Shown: one piece after another, positions 19,483 through 30,018 of the stretch
Layout of the letters: each line of letters begins with the position of its first letter
How positions within the stretch are numbered: the first letter of the stretch is position 1
Origin: Methylophaga sp.
Lineage (GTDB): Bacteria; Pseudomonadota; Gammaproteobacteria; Nitrosococcales; Methylophagaceae
Assembly: GCA_030148085.1 (NCBI GenBank)
Contig: JASBUF010000033.1
Location: 1-64,000, forward strand
Direction: 5' to 3'
DNA: 64,000 bases
Position numbers and translations under genes: made by a program
Notes under the pieces: generated by a model
What the model was told of the DNA's origin: nothing
Seen by the model: the letters and a program-made list of their open reading frames with translations, nothing else
Databases searched by the model: none

Positions 19483-19717
19483 AATCGGATTTTCCGTTTA
19501 AAAGTCTATTTTTGATTGCATTGTTAAGATAGCACGAAAACTGTCCTGTGTATCTGACTATTTCGTTTATTTTGACTACGCTGTATCTGACTCAGTTATT
19601 AAGAGATAGTTTTCTTGATATCCACTTACTGACCAGCCGTTAAATCAAACTCACAGTGTCCAGATTTGTTAGAATCGCTGCATCGGTTTTTAGTCTATAA
19701 GAGTGGAGTACAACTCA

Positions 19718-19882
19718 ATGAAACAATGGCAGTGTGTCGTTTGTGGTTTTATTTATGATGAAGCAAAGGGCTTACCAGAAGAAGGTATTGCACCAGGCAC
19801 CAAGTGGGAAGATATTCCGGAAGACTGGGAATGCCCGGAATGTGGTGTCGGTAAAGACGACTTCGAGATGGTTGAAATTTAA
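19718..19882 (+). CDS. Rubredoxin
   Basis: A 54-residue protein, complete from ATG 19718 to TAA. It has the two rubredoxin knuckles binding one iron: CVVCG (Cys6, Cys9) and CPECG (Cys39, Cys42), with the family segments [24 protein letters not shown] and VGKDDFE. It is a small cytoplasmic electron carrier. RBS GTGGAG precedes it. It stands alone between oxyR (divergent) and its own terminator, which fits a peroxide-stress or alkane/oxidase electron role; the partner is not in the window. Confidence 0.95.
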   Translation: MKQWQCVVCGFIYDEAKGLPEEGIAPGTKWEDIPEDWECPECGVGKDDFEMVEI

Positions 19883-19891
19883 TTTCAGAAA

Positions 19892-19925
19892 GATACCGGC
19901 GTAGTAATTACGCCGGTGTCTTTTT
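19892..19925 (+). terminator. Rho-independent terminator after rubredoxin
   Basis: A 12-bp stem (19892-19903 with 19909-19920, one G-T pair) closes a five-base loop and is followed by five T. It ends only 19 bases before the recF start codon. Confidence 0.92.
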
Positions 19926-19944
19926 ACTCAAGTGAAAATCTGCC

Positions 19945-21027
19945 GTGCTGGCCAGCATAACTGTTCAACAATTTAGAAATATTCTTCAGGCGGAACTGAG
20001 TCCAGCACCGGCCATAAATTTAATTCTGGGCGAAAATGGTTCTGGAAAAACCAGCCTGCTCGAAGCCATCTTCTTGCTGGCGATGGGTCGATCTTTTCGC
20101 TCCCGTTTTCTCAAAGCCTTAGTCAATAATCAGCACGAACGACTGACAGTGTTCGCTCGCTCATCTGATCAAACCCCTATCGGTCTGCAATACGATTTAT
20201 CTTCGGGTCTGCAAATCCGGCTGAATAATGCGCCGTTAAAAAAGCTATCTGATTTAGCCCTACACCTCCCCGTTCAATTCATTCCTGCCAACTGCCACCA
20301 GTTCTTTGAATTAGGTCCAAAGTTCCGTCGCAGGATGGTCGATTGGGGTGTGTTTCACGTGGAACATCACTTCAATTTTCACTGGCAGTCTTATAAAAAA
20401 TCTCTGCAGCAACGCAATGCGGCAATTAAACAGCGCAAGTCAAAAATTGAGATTTCTTTGTGGGATAAGTATCTCGTTGAGCATGGCAACTCGATAACGC
20501 AGATGCGACAGCGTTACCTGCAGCGACTCGTCGAGTATTTCAAACCGCTTTTTAATGAGCTCTGTCCGGAACTTACAGCTACAGAATTTACCTTGCGCTA
20601 TCTGCAGGGCTGGAATAAAGAAAGTGAGTTTGCACAGTATCTCGCTGATAACTTAGAGCGTGATCTGGCTCTCGGCTATACCCGATCCGGTGCACATGCT
20701 GCGGATTGGTCTTTACGTGTCGACGGAGCTGATCCGTATGAAATGCTCTCCCGTGGTCAACAAAAACTGTTTTTTCTTGCATTGAGTATGGCGCAGATTC
20801 AGCTTCTGGCTGATACAAAACAGCTCACGAACAGCATCTTAATGATTGATGATCTGAGTTCAGAGCTCGATTGGCAGCATCAGCAAACTGTCATTTCTAC
20901 CCTTCGTACCCTTCCCGTTCAGAGCTTTATAAGTACAACGAATGATGAATTGAAATCACTTTTAAGTAGTGAAAATGAAAAGTTGTTTCACGTGAAACAT
21001 GGCGAGATTTCGGCAGAGTTGAGTTGA
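19945..21027 (+). CDS. recF: DNA repair and recombination protein RecF
   Basis: A 360-residue SMC-like ATPase. Walker A is GENGSGKTS (residues 28-36). The signature LSRGQQKL (about 269) and Walker B MIDDLSSELD (about 310) follow, together with the family motif DWGVFHVEH. RecF helps RecOR load RecA at gaps. The start is GTG 19945; no ATG fits the family N terminus. The usual partners dnaA and dnaN are absent upstream. Two parS sequences lie inside the gene (20351-20366 and 20984-20999). The gene starts 19 nt after a terminator and lacks a clear ribosome-binding site. Confidence 0.95.
   Translation: MLASITVQQFRNILQAELSPAPAINLILGENGSGKTSLLEAIFLLAMGRSFRSRFLKALVNNQHERLTVFARSSDQTPIGLQYDLSSGLQIRLNNAPLKKLSDLALHLPVQFIPANCHQFFELGPKFRRRMVDWGVFHVEHHFNFHWQSYKKSLQQRNAAIKQRKSKIEISLWDKYLVEHGNSITQMRQRYLQRLVEYFKPLFNELCPELTATEFTLRYLQGWNKESEFAQYLADNLERDLALGYTRSGAHAADWSLRVDGADPYEMLSRGQQKLFFLALSMAQIQLLADTKQLTNSILMIDDLSSELDWQHQQTVISTLRTLPVQSFISTTNDELKSLLSSENEKLFHVKHGEISAELS
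20351..20366. other. Near-perfect parS (ParB-binding) site in recF
   Basis: TGTTTCACGTGGAACA differs from the palindromic consensus TGTTTCACGTGAAACA at one base. Its reverse complement, TGTTCCACGTGAAACA, fits the known B. subtilis degenerate consensus TGTTNCACGTGAAACA. It encodes part of DWGVFHVEH, a segment conserved in RecF, so coding constraint could contribute. Confidence 0.75.
20984..20999. other. Perfect parS (ParB-binding) site in recF 3' end
   Basis: TGTTTCACGTGAAACA is an exact 16-bp match to the bacterial chromosomal parS palindrome. It lies in the poorly conserved C-terminal codons of recF, so coding constraint does not explain it. It is 633 bp from the other site. parS sites mark origin-proximal DNA in most bacteria. 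Confidence 0.9.
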
Positions 21028-21055
21028 GCTATCAACGAACTTGCAGACATAGTAG

Positions 21056-23512
<2,457 letters not shown>

Positions 23513-23536
23513 CAACGTTATTTGTGAGCTGAGAGA

Positions 23537-23566
23537 AGCCTCGTCGCGCTGCTACGGGGCTTTTTT
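23537..23566 (+). terminator. Terminator of gyrB
   Basis: The arms AGCCTCGT and ACGGGGCT (one G-T pair) enclose a nine-base loop and are followed by six T. It starts 24 bases after the gyrB stop. Confidence 0.85.
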
Positions 23567-23712
23567 ATTGCCTGCAATGTGCTTGTAATGGCCGTTAAGG
23601 CCGAAAATAGCCGCTCAGATTATAAATATCTGTCTGAATTAGTGTTAAGCATGATCAAGGCTGAAATCTGCTTTAGAAGCGTTTTAGGTTGTGAGATAGG
23701 TAGTAGAAAAGA

Positions 23713-23736
23713 AAAAGGCCCTGAAAGGGCCTTTTG
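23713..23736 (-). terminator. Terminator of ndh (bidirectional)
   Basis: A perfect 10-bp stem AAAAGGCCCT/AGGGCCTTTT with a GAA loop. It has T runs when read from either strand and lies 18 bases past the ndh stop. The stretch 23567-23712 holds nothing else I can support. Confidence 0.9.
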
Positions 23737-23753
23737 TCTGTGTGATGAGTTGA

Positions 23754-25067
23754 TTAATGCAGTTTGATTTTCGGGTGTACACTACGACGGAAAATATGCG
23801 ACAGCGAAAGCATGACGACCCTGAATGGCCCGAACAAGGCCATCTGGTGCATCTTGTACAGAGACAGATACATCAGCCGGGCCATTAGGCCTTCAATCAT
23901 CATGCTGCCACGACTCAGGTTACCCATCAGGTTGCCGACCGTGCTGTAGCGACCGAGAGAAACCAAAGAGCCGTAGTCATGGTATTCAAACTCAGGTAAA
24001 TCTTTGCCGTTGAGACGATTGACGATCGATTTGTAGACGACGGAAGCCATCTGATGGGCCGCCTGGGCACGTGGCGGCACGTTCTCGTCGTGGCCCTGCC
24101 ATTTACAGGCGCAGCAGTCACCAATGGCGTAGACATCATCATCCATGGAGGTTTGCAGCGTTTGGCGTGCAACCAGCTGGTTCATCCAGTTGGTTTCAAG
24201 GCCGTCAATATCCTTAAGGAATTCCGGAGCTTTGATACCCGCAGCCCAGACTTTGATTGCAGCCGGGATAACCTTGCCACTTTCAGTTTTGATTTCGTTG
24301 TCGTTGACTTCGATAACACGCTCGCCGGTCATGACATTGACGCCAAGCTTGCTCAGCTCGGACAGCGTGGCTTCAGAAATGTTTTCCGGGAGGCCTGGCA
24401 GAATACGTTCAGCCGCTTCAATGATGCTGATCTTTACATCCTGTGGATTAACTTCATCCAGACCGTAAGCTGACAGCAGGTGTGAAACTTCGTGAAGTTG
24501 CGCGCTTAACTCTATACCAGTCGCACCGGCACCGACAATGGCAATATTGAGCTGCCCTTCATCCAGTGGTTTACCCTGCGTGTGGGCACGCAAATAGGCT
24601 TGCAGCAATTTGTTCTGGAAGGTTTCTGCCTGCTTGGTCGTGTCAAGGAACAGGCAGTGTTCACGAACACCTTTGATACCAAAGTCATGGCTGATACTAC
24701 CTACCGAGATGACCAGATAGTCATAGTCGAAGTTACGGCGGGGAATGATTTCAACGCCGTCATCATTGACTGTCGGAGCAACAGAGATCTGCTTGTTTTT
24801 GCGATCCAGGCCATCCATACGACCGAGACGGAAACGGAAGCCGCTGCAGTTAGCCTGGCTCAGGTATTCGATTTCGTCTTCATGAGAATCCAGCGTGCCT
24901 GCAGCGACTTCGTGCAGTAGAGGTTTCCAGATATGAGTGTGGGTGCTGTCGACCAGAGTAACCTCGGCCTTACCCTTTTTGCCCAGCTTTTTGCCCAGTT
25001 TGGTGACCAGTTCCAGACCACCGGCACCGCCGCCAACAACGACAATTTTTGGAATAGTGTTTGACAT
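23754..25067 (-). CDS. ndh: Type II NADH:quinone oxidoreductase
   Basis: A 437-residue flavoprotein of the non-proton-pumping NDH-2 family. The FAD-binding motif VVVGGGAGGLELV is at the N terminus. The NADH-binding motif NIAIVGAGATGIELSAQL is near 174-191, and a second FAD motif DDDVYAIGDCCACKW near 309. A C-terminal amphipathic stretch would hold it to the inner membrane. It passes electrons from NADH to quinone. It is divergent from the cofactor gene cluster that starts at 25279. Confidence 0.93.
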   Translation of the reverse strand: MSNTIPKIVVVGGGAGGLELVTKLGKKLGKKGKAEVTLVDSTHTHIWKPLLHEVAAGTLDSHEDEIEYLSQANCSGFRFRLGRMDGLDRKNKQISVAPTVNDDGVEIIPRRNFDYDYLVISVGSISHDFGIKGVREHCLFLDTTKQAETFQNKLLQAYLRAHTQGKPLDEGQLNIAIVGAGATGIELSAQLHEVSHLLSAYGLDEVNPQDVKISIIEAAERILPGLPENISEATLSELSKLGVNVMTGERVIEVNDNEIKTESGKVIPAAIKVWAAGIKAPEFLKDIDGLETNWMNQLVARQTLQTSMDDDVYAIGDCCACKWQGHDENVPPRAQAAHQMASVVYKSIVNRLNGKDLPEFEYHDYGSLVSLGRYSTVGNLMGNLSRGSMMIEGLMARLMYLSLYKMHQMALFGPFRVVMLSLSHIFRRSVHPKIKLH

Positions 25068-25278
25068 TCGCTATGGCTCCAATCCAACGCTGAATTCAGA
25101 GCCTGAGGCGAGAATTTGCAAAGCAGCGGACTGCCTCGACAAAAAACAATGAAAACCAACAGACTCTCTAATAAAAACGTGATTTTAACGTAAAAAACCC
25201 TATAAAAACTATCTTATTTTTACTATATAGGCCGAGTCTGGCAAAATTTACAGTCTTGACTGACCTTAGAGACTTAAA

Positions 25279-25827
25279 ATGCAAGCAAGGCCTGAAAAAC
25301 CCCGCCTGGCCTGGGCTGTGACCGGTTCCGGACACTACCTCGAAGAATGCCTGGAAATCGTCCGCGAACTGGAGGATGTTGATCTGTTCTACAGCCGTGC
25401 GGGTGAAGAGGTCGTGCGTATGTACGGCTACGACCCGAAATCCATCGTACCGGAAGGCCGCATTTACCGTGACAGAGCCGCCAGTTCGCCGCCGGTAGGC
25501 CTGTTTTACCGTGGCGATTACCACACCTTGGTGGTAGCACCGGCAACGTCGAATACCGTCGCGAAAATGGTGCTGGGCCTGTCCGATACCCTGGTCACCA
25601 ATATTTACGCACAGGCAGGAAAATGCCGCGTACCAAGCATTGTATTGGCGTGTGACACCATTGCCGAAGTTGACACCCCTGCCCCCGATCGTATGGTCAG
25701 ACTGTGGCCACGTAAAATCGATCTGGAGCACACGGAAAAACTAAAAACCTATGAGGCCACTACCGTCGTTGAATCGGCAGATGAGCTCTTTGCCACGCTG
25801 AAACAGCGCCTGGCAGAGGTGGGTTAA
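25279..25827 (+). CDS. dmrB: Archaeal-type flavoprotein, probable dihydromethanopterin reductase (DmrB-like)
   Basis: A 182-residue flavoprotein of the HFCD/AfpA type. It shows AWAVTGSGHYLEE at the N terminus and the FMN-site segment VVAPATSNTVAKMVLGLSDTLVTN (about 91-114, given in parts: APATSNT, KMVLGLSDTLVTN). Related proteins in methylotrophic and other beta/gammaproteobacteria reduce dihydromethanopterin, the last step of tetrahydromethanopterin synthesis. The next three genes are also of the archaeal-type C1 cofactor set, which supports this role. The symbol is by homology and context only. Confidence 0.72.
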   Translation: MQARPEKPRLAWAVTGSGHYLEECLEIVRELEDVDLFYSRAGEEVVRMYGYDPKSIVPEGRIYRDRAASSPPVGLFYRGDYHTLVVAPATSNTVAKMVLGLSDTLVTNIYAQAGKCRVPSIVLACDTIAEVDTPAPDRMVRLWPRKIDLEHTEKLKTYEATTVVESADELFATLKQRLAEVG

Positions 25828-25836
25828 ACCATCGAA

Positions 25837-27396
25837 ATGGCGCAGAAAATTCTGTTTCTGACCGGCAAACTGGCCGAGCCCAGTGTGCATAAGGTATTGC
25901 AGGAAATGGCGCCGCTGCCGTTTGACTACAGAGTGCATCAGATTGGCGTGTCAGTTGCCGCGTTGATGACTGATAAAATGATTGCTAGACGGCTGACGCC
26001 AGCTGACTATCAGGATTGTCAGGAAATTATTGTGCCTGGCCGTTGCCGGGGCGATTTGGAAAGCCTCAGCCGGGATTTGGGCATTAAAGTCACCCGCGGT
26101 CCGGAAGAGATTAAGGATCTGCCATTACACTTTGGCAAGGCAAAAAAACAGCCCGATCTGAGCCGTTACAGCGTTAATATTTTTGCTGAAATCGTTGATG
26201 CGCCGGAACGCAGTATTGAGAGTTTGATCGAGCGTGCTCAGTACTACCAAGCAAATGGCGCTGATGTGGTTGATATCGGCTGCCTACCGGAAGAACCTTT
26301 CCCGCACTTGGAAGAGGCAATACACGCTCTACATGAAGTGGGTTTGAAAGTAAGTGTAGACTCACTTTCTTTTCCGGACTTGCAACGTGCGGCTAAAGCA
26401 GGCGCGGATTATCTGCTTAGCCTGACCGAAGAAACCATTGATCTGGCGAAAGAGACCGATGCGGTGCCGGTATTAGTGCCAGCAGAACCAGGTTCTTTAG
26501 CCTCGCTGGAACGGGCTATGGAAGCCATGGATAAAATCGGTAAACCTTGGATTGCCGATCCCATCCTTGACCCGATTCATTTTGGTTTGACGGCTTCAAT
26601 TGTGCGTTACCACGAACTGAGGCAGAAATACCCGGATGCGCCCATTATGATGGGAGTGGGTAACCTGACAGAGTTGACCGATGCCGACACCAGCGGGATT
26701 AATGCGATGCTATTCGGTATTATTTCCGAGCTGAATATTAATTGTGTCTTAGTAACCGAAGTCAGCCCGCATGCACGCCGCGCGATTCGTGAAGCTGATG
26801 TGGCGCGACGGATGATGTTTGCTGCCAAGCAGGATAATGCCCTGCCCCGCGATATCACGGCGGACTTGCTGGTGGCCCATGAGCGACGACCGTTTACCGA
26901 TACGGCCCAGGAAATCCGCGAGTTAGCGACCAGCATCAAGGATCCCAACTATCGCATTAAAGTCGCCCGCGAGGGGATATTTATGTTTAACCGCGATGGC
27001 TTAATGCTGGATACCGATCCGTTTGAGTTTTATCCACAGCTACAATTGAAAGACGATCCCGGCCATGCCTTTTACCTTGGCGTGGAACTGGCGCGGGCCG
27101 AAGTCGCTTGGCAATTGGGAAAACGTTATACCCAGGACGAGGATCTGCAGTGGGGCTGTGCGGTTGAACAAGAACAGGAAGATCTGACGCAGCAGAAAGC
27201 CGAAGGCACTACCATGAAAAAGCGCGACAAGGATCGCGCCTGTGGCACGGCAGACAAGCCGGAGAAAAAACAGGATCGTGCCTGCGGTACCGCCGAGAAA
27301 CCCAAAACGAAACAAACACGCGCCTGCGGTACTGCAGAGCCGAGCAAGAATAATAAGGAGCGCCCCTGTGGCACGGCTGACAAGTCGGATACATGA
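25837..27396 (+). CDS. Dihydropteroate-synthase-like protein with a CGTA-repeat tail
   Basis: A 519-residue protein. The core (about 110-380) resembles the dihydropteroate-synthase-like proteins found in methanogens and H4MPT-using bacteria: ADVVDIGCLPEEPFPHLEEA, LKVSVDSLSF, KPWIADPILDPIHFG and MMGVGNLTELTDADTSGINA. It is presumed to act in building the pterin-arylamine of tetrahydromethanopterin. From about residue 452 the chain becomes lysine-rich and carries four copies of R[AP]CGTA[DE], spaced about 15-16 residues, separated by charged linkers. Its end overlaps the next gene by 29 nt, and that gene's ribosome-binding site lies inside the repeat. Confidence 0.8.
   Translation: MAQKILFLTGKLAEPSVHKVLQEMAPLPFDYRVHQIGVSVAALMTDKMIARRLTPADYQDCQEIIVPGRCRGDLESLSRDLGIKVTRGPEEIKDLPLHFGKAKKQPDLSRYSVNIFAEIVDAPERSIESLIERAQYYQANGADVVDIGCLPEEPFPHLEEAIHALHEVGLKVSVDSLSFPDLQRAAKAGADYLLSLTEETIDLAKETDAVPVLVPAEPGSLASLERAMEAMDKIGKPWIADPILDPIHFGLTASIVRYHELRQKYPDAPIMMGVGNLTELTDADTSGINAMLFGIISELNINCVLVTEVSPHARRAIREADVARRMMFAAKQDNALPRDITADLLVAHERRPFTDTAQEIRELATSIKDPNYRIKVAREGIFMFNRDGLMLDTDPFEFYPQLQLKDDPGHAFYLGVELARAEVAWQLGKRYTQDEDLQWGCAVEQEQEDLTQQKAEGTTMKKRDKDRACGTADKPEKKQDRACGTAEKPKTKQTRACGTAEPSKNNKERPCGTADKSDT
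27236..27381 (+). repeat. Four imperfect tandem repeats encoding R[AP]CGTA[DE]
   Basis: The four units start near 27236, 27287, 27320 and 27359. They share a core of the form cgc-gcc-tg(c/t)-gg(c/t)-ac-gc at the codon level, while the linkers differ in length and sequence. Synonymous codons vary between copies (tgtggcacggca, tgcggtaccgcc, tgcggtactgca), so the peptide rather than the DNA appears conserved. Confidence 0.8.
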
Positions 27397-27952
27397 AGTC
27401 ATTGTGACAACGCTGGACGAATCCGGTCAGCCGCATTCGGCACCGATGGGCATCAGCGAAGTGAATGGTTACTTTTTGGTAAAGCCTTTTAAACCCTCAT
27501 CTACCTATGAGAATTTAAAACTTCACCGTCAGTGCACCATAAACTATACTGATGATGTGCGGGTGTTTGCCGGTTCGCTGACCGGACGTCGTAGTTGGCC
27601 CACCCTGCCCTGCAAAAGCATTGAAGGGGCCTACCTGGAGCAGGCCCTGTCACACACGGAACTGGAGCTGACTCGGTTTGATGATGACGAGCCACGCGCT
27701 TGCTTCTATGGTGAGGTGAAAGAAGAAGTCATCCATGCGCCATTCCGTGGTTTCAACCGGGCACAGAGTGCGGTGGTCGAAGCGGCAATTCTGGTGAGTC
27801 GTTTGGGCATGCTGACAGAGCAGAAAATCATTGAGGAGATAAACTATCTCCGTATCGCCATCGACAAGACCGCCGGTGACCGGGAACTCGAAGCCTGGGG
27901 CTGGCTGATGGTTAAAATTCAACAAGCAGGTATTACTCTCGACCATGACTAG
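27368..27952 (+). CDS. DUF447-type flavin-binding-fold protein
   Basis: A 194-residue protein starting at GTG 27368 (MARLTSRIHEVIVTTLDESG), preceded by TAAGGAG at seven bases. The longer frame upstream is the shifted reading of the repeat tail and is not used. The segments HEVIVTTLDESGQPHSAPMG and IINYTDD-like CTINYTDDVRVFAGSL are typical of DUF447, an archaeal/methylotroph family with an FMN-binding split-barrel appearance. No enzyme activity is established. It sits between the dihydropteroate-synthase-like gene and mfnB, so a role in C1 cofactor synthesis is likely. Confidence 0.72.
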   Translation: MARLTSRIHEVIVTTLDESGQPHSAPMGISEVNGYFLVKPFKPSSTYENLKLHRQCTINYTDDVRVFAGSLTGRRSWPTLPCKSIEGAYLEQALSHTELELTRFDDDEPRACFYGEVKEEVIHAPFRGFNRAQSAVVEAAILVSRLGMLTEQKIIEEINYLRIAIDKTAGDRELEAWGWLMVKIQQAGITLDHD

Positions 27953-28640
27953 ATGGCTGGCAAGCGTACAGTCGCTGAATGAGGCGCAGGCATTAGAAAG
28001 CTGTCTGCCGGATATTCTCGATTTAAAAAATCCCAGTAGCGGTGCTTTAGGCGCGCTGCCTTTAACGACGGTTTCAGCGGTGGTCAACTGGCTTGATGGC
28101 CGTTGTCTGAGCAGTGCGACCGTGGGTGATTTGCCGATGCAGGCAGACAAGATCGCTAAAGCAATAGTGGCGATGGCCGAAACGGGGGTCGATTATGTCA
28201 AAGTCGGCCTGTTTGCCGCTACTAATCTCAGAGCTTGTTTAAACGGCTTAACCCCTACGCTTACAGCCATAAAGGCACCGGTCATTGCCGTGCTGTTTGC
28301 TGATGAAGATGTGGAGTTGGATTTGCTTCCCCTTATTCAACAGGCAGGGTTTAGCGGCGTGATGGTGGATACCGCCATCAAAAACGGTCAGAGCTTGCTG
28401 ACCCATTGGAGTCAGGACAGGCTCAGTAACTTTGTCAGCCAGGCCCGACAACTGAATTTATTATGTGGGCTGGCTGGAAGCTTACGGATAGAAGATATCG
28501 ACAAGCTGGAACCTTTGGGTGCTGACTATCTGGGCTTTCGTAGCGCTCTTTGCGATCAGCAGCAGAGAACGCGCGGGCTGCAGGCCGCACGGGCACGTTC
28601 CGTGCAACAGCGGCTGCATCAGTTCGGTATGGCTTGCTGA
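27945..28640 (+). CDS. mfnB: (5-formylfuran-3-yl)methyl phosphate synthase (MfnB)
   Basis: A 231-residue TIM-barrel aldolase-like protein of the former DUF556. MfnB condenses two glyceraldehyde-3-phosphate into the furan precursor of methanofuran. Lysines corresponding to the family's active site are present: Lys28 in DILDLKNPSSGALGA, Lys86 in VDYVKVGLF and Lys146 in MVDTAIKNG. Its start overlaps the DUF447 gene by 8 nt. Together with fhcBAD it indicates that this organism makes its own methanofuran analogue. Confidence 0.88.
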   Translation: MTRWLASVQSLNEAQALESCLPDILDLKNPSSGALGALPLTTVSAVVNWLDGRCLSSATVGDLPMQADKIAKAIVAMAETGVDYVKVGLFAATNLRACLNGLTPTLTAIKAPVIAVLFADEDVELDLLPLIQQAGFSGVMVDTAIKNGQSLLTHWSQDRLSNFVSQARQLNLLCGLAGSLRIEDIDKLEPLGADYLGFRSALCDQQQRTRGLQAARARSVQQRLHQFGMAC

Positions 28641-28643
28641 TAA

Positions 28644-28919
28644 TCAGCTTGTAGCCACTGTGCCCGCGACCAGCCGCATCACTATCGGGCGCACCAGCAT
28701 TACGCAAATAAACGCTGAAGGCATAGCAACCTGATAGGCGTGTACAGCAGCCAGCAGGTAGCCCTCACCCAAGCCCTGATTAACAGCAGTGATAATCAGG
28801 CACATCAATACAGCCATGATGGACGACATATAAAAAGCAAATACAATCGGCGTCAGTTTTGCAGGCAGCTTGCGCCAGTGCAAAAAGCTATCGATCTGTT
28901 GTTCTGTTTTTGTTGTCAT
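28644..28919 (-). CDS. DUF2798-like small membrane protein
   Basis: A 91-residue protein with two predicted transmembrane helices (about 26-46 and 63-84). The segment WRKLPAKLTPIVFAFYMSSIM resembles the DUF2798 family as I remember it. Function unknown. It is divergent from a LysR gene, which may regulate it, and its end lies 3 nt from mfnB (convergent). Confidence 0.7.
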   Translation of the reverse strand: MTTKTEQQIDSFLHWRKLPAKLTPIVFAFYMSSIMAVLMCLIITAVNQGLGEGYLLAAVHAYQVAMPSAFICVMLVRPIVMRLVAGTVATS

Positions 28920-29046
28920 GGCTGACTCCTCCTTACTCTTACCCTCAGAGTGTATGCCTCATACAACACCTGCACTAGCGGTTTACTGCTAAATAGACTA
29001 TTAAGCTAAACTTAATAAATAGCAATAATACTGATAGGTAGTGTTT

Positions 29047-29967
29047 ATGGATAATATGCGAGGCGTGGAAAACTTTGTCAGAGCAGTAGAGCTTGGCAGT
29101 ATTGCTGCGGCAGCCAGAGTCGCAGATATCAGCCCAGCCGCTGCCAGCCAGAATATCGCCCGGCTCGAAGCCGCTTTGGGAGCCAGACTACTCACTCGCA
29201 CCACCCGTAAGCTGGCGTTGACGGATGCCGGTGAGGTGTATTATCAGCGGGTCAAGGGCTTGTTGCAGGAATTGGAGCTGGCTGAGCAGGCGGTATCTGC
29301 CTTACAGGGTGATGTCGGAGGCAAACTCAAAATCGCCTGTTCTGCGGCCTTCGCCCGTCATGTCCTGGCGCCATTGATCCCTGCATTTCAGCAGGCCTAT
29401 CCGCAAATCAGTATTGAAGTCGTGGCGACCGACAGGCGGGTCGATCATCTTCAGGAAAAAGTGGATGTCAGTATCCGTATCCGTCAGCAGCTGGAAGACG
29501 GCATCGTGGCGCGCAAACTGGCCACCGTTCCGCTGCTGTTTTGTGCCACACCGGATTATCTGCAGCGAGCCGGCTGTCCCTCCTCCCCTCAGGCGCTGTT
29601 ACAGCATGATTGCCTGATGTTCCGGGTACCTGTGGATGGCAAGATTTTCCCCTGGGCCTTTATTCGTGATGGCCAGCGCTATCAGCCGGAACTTCGGGCC
29701 CGGTTTATCAGTGATGACATCGATATGCTGGCCCGTATGGCGGCATCTGGTGGCGGCATTACCCGACTGGCAGATTTTGTTGCCCAGCCCTATATCGAGG
29801 ATGGACGCTTGTGCACGTTATTTAATAAGGAGCGTGGCCCCGATGTGGAGGCTGAAGCGGAACCGCTGGAGTATTATTTCTGCGTGATCGACCGTTATGC
29901 TAAAACACCAAAGGTGACGGCACTGTTTGATTTTCTGATGGAAAATTTACCGACAAAATGGCTTTGA
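29047..29967 (+). CDS. LysR-family transcription regulator
   Basis: A 306-residue LysR protein. The N-terminal helix-turn-helix reads VENFVRAVELGSIAAAARVADISPAAASQ-like sequence (SIAAAARVADISPAAASQ). The substrate domain follows, with GGKLKIACSAAFARHVLAP and FISDDIDMLARMAASGGGI. It belongs to the large CrgA/DsdC-like branch; the effector is unknown. The ATG at 29047 is preferred over GTG 29041 because of AGG spacing. The divergent DUF2798 gene is a candidate target. Confidence 0.9.
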   Translation: MDNMRGVENFVRAVELGSIAAAARVADISPAAASQNIARLEAALGARLLTRTTRKLALTDAGEVYYQRVKGLLQELELAEQAVSALQGDVGGKLKIACSAAFARHVLAPLIPAFQQAYPQISIEVVATDRRVDHLQEKVDVSIRIRQQLEDGIVARKLATVPLLFCATPDYLQRAGCPSSPQALLQHDCLMFRVPVDGKIFPWAFIRDGQRYQPELRARFISDDIDMLARMAASGGGITRLADFVAQPYIEDGRLCTLFNKERGPDVEAEAEPLEYYFCVIDRYAKTPKVTALFDFLMENLPTKWL

Positions 29968-29999
29968 AAAAATGAACCGTGCAAAGCTGCACGGTTCAT
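29966..29999 (-). terminator. Terminator of metE
   Basis: A perfect 12-bp stem (29972-29983 with 29988-29999) with a four-base loop. Read on the minus strand it is followed by six T, so it ends metE transcripts; on the plus strand there is no T run. Confidence 0.9.
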
Positions 30000-30018
30000 G
30001 GTTAGGTTAGGACAAGAT

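Noticed and set aside
23579-23767. A 62-codon open frame after gyrB
   Set aside because: It overlaps the gyrB-ndh intergenic hairpin and the ndh end, has no ribosome-binding site and no family resemblance.
25168-25731. A 187-codon frame antisense to the DmrB-like gene
   Set aside because: It is the shadow of a well-conserved flavoprotein gene; its translation matches no family.
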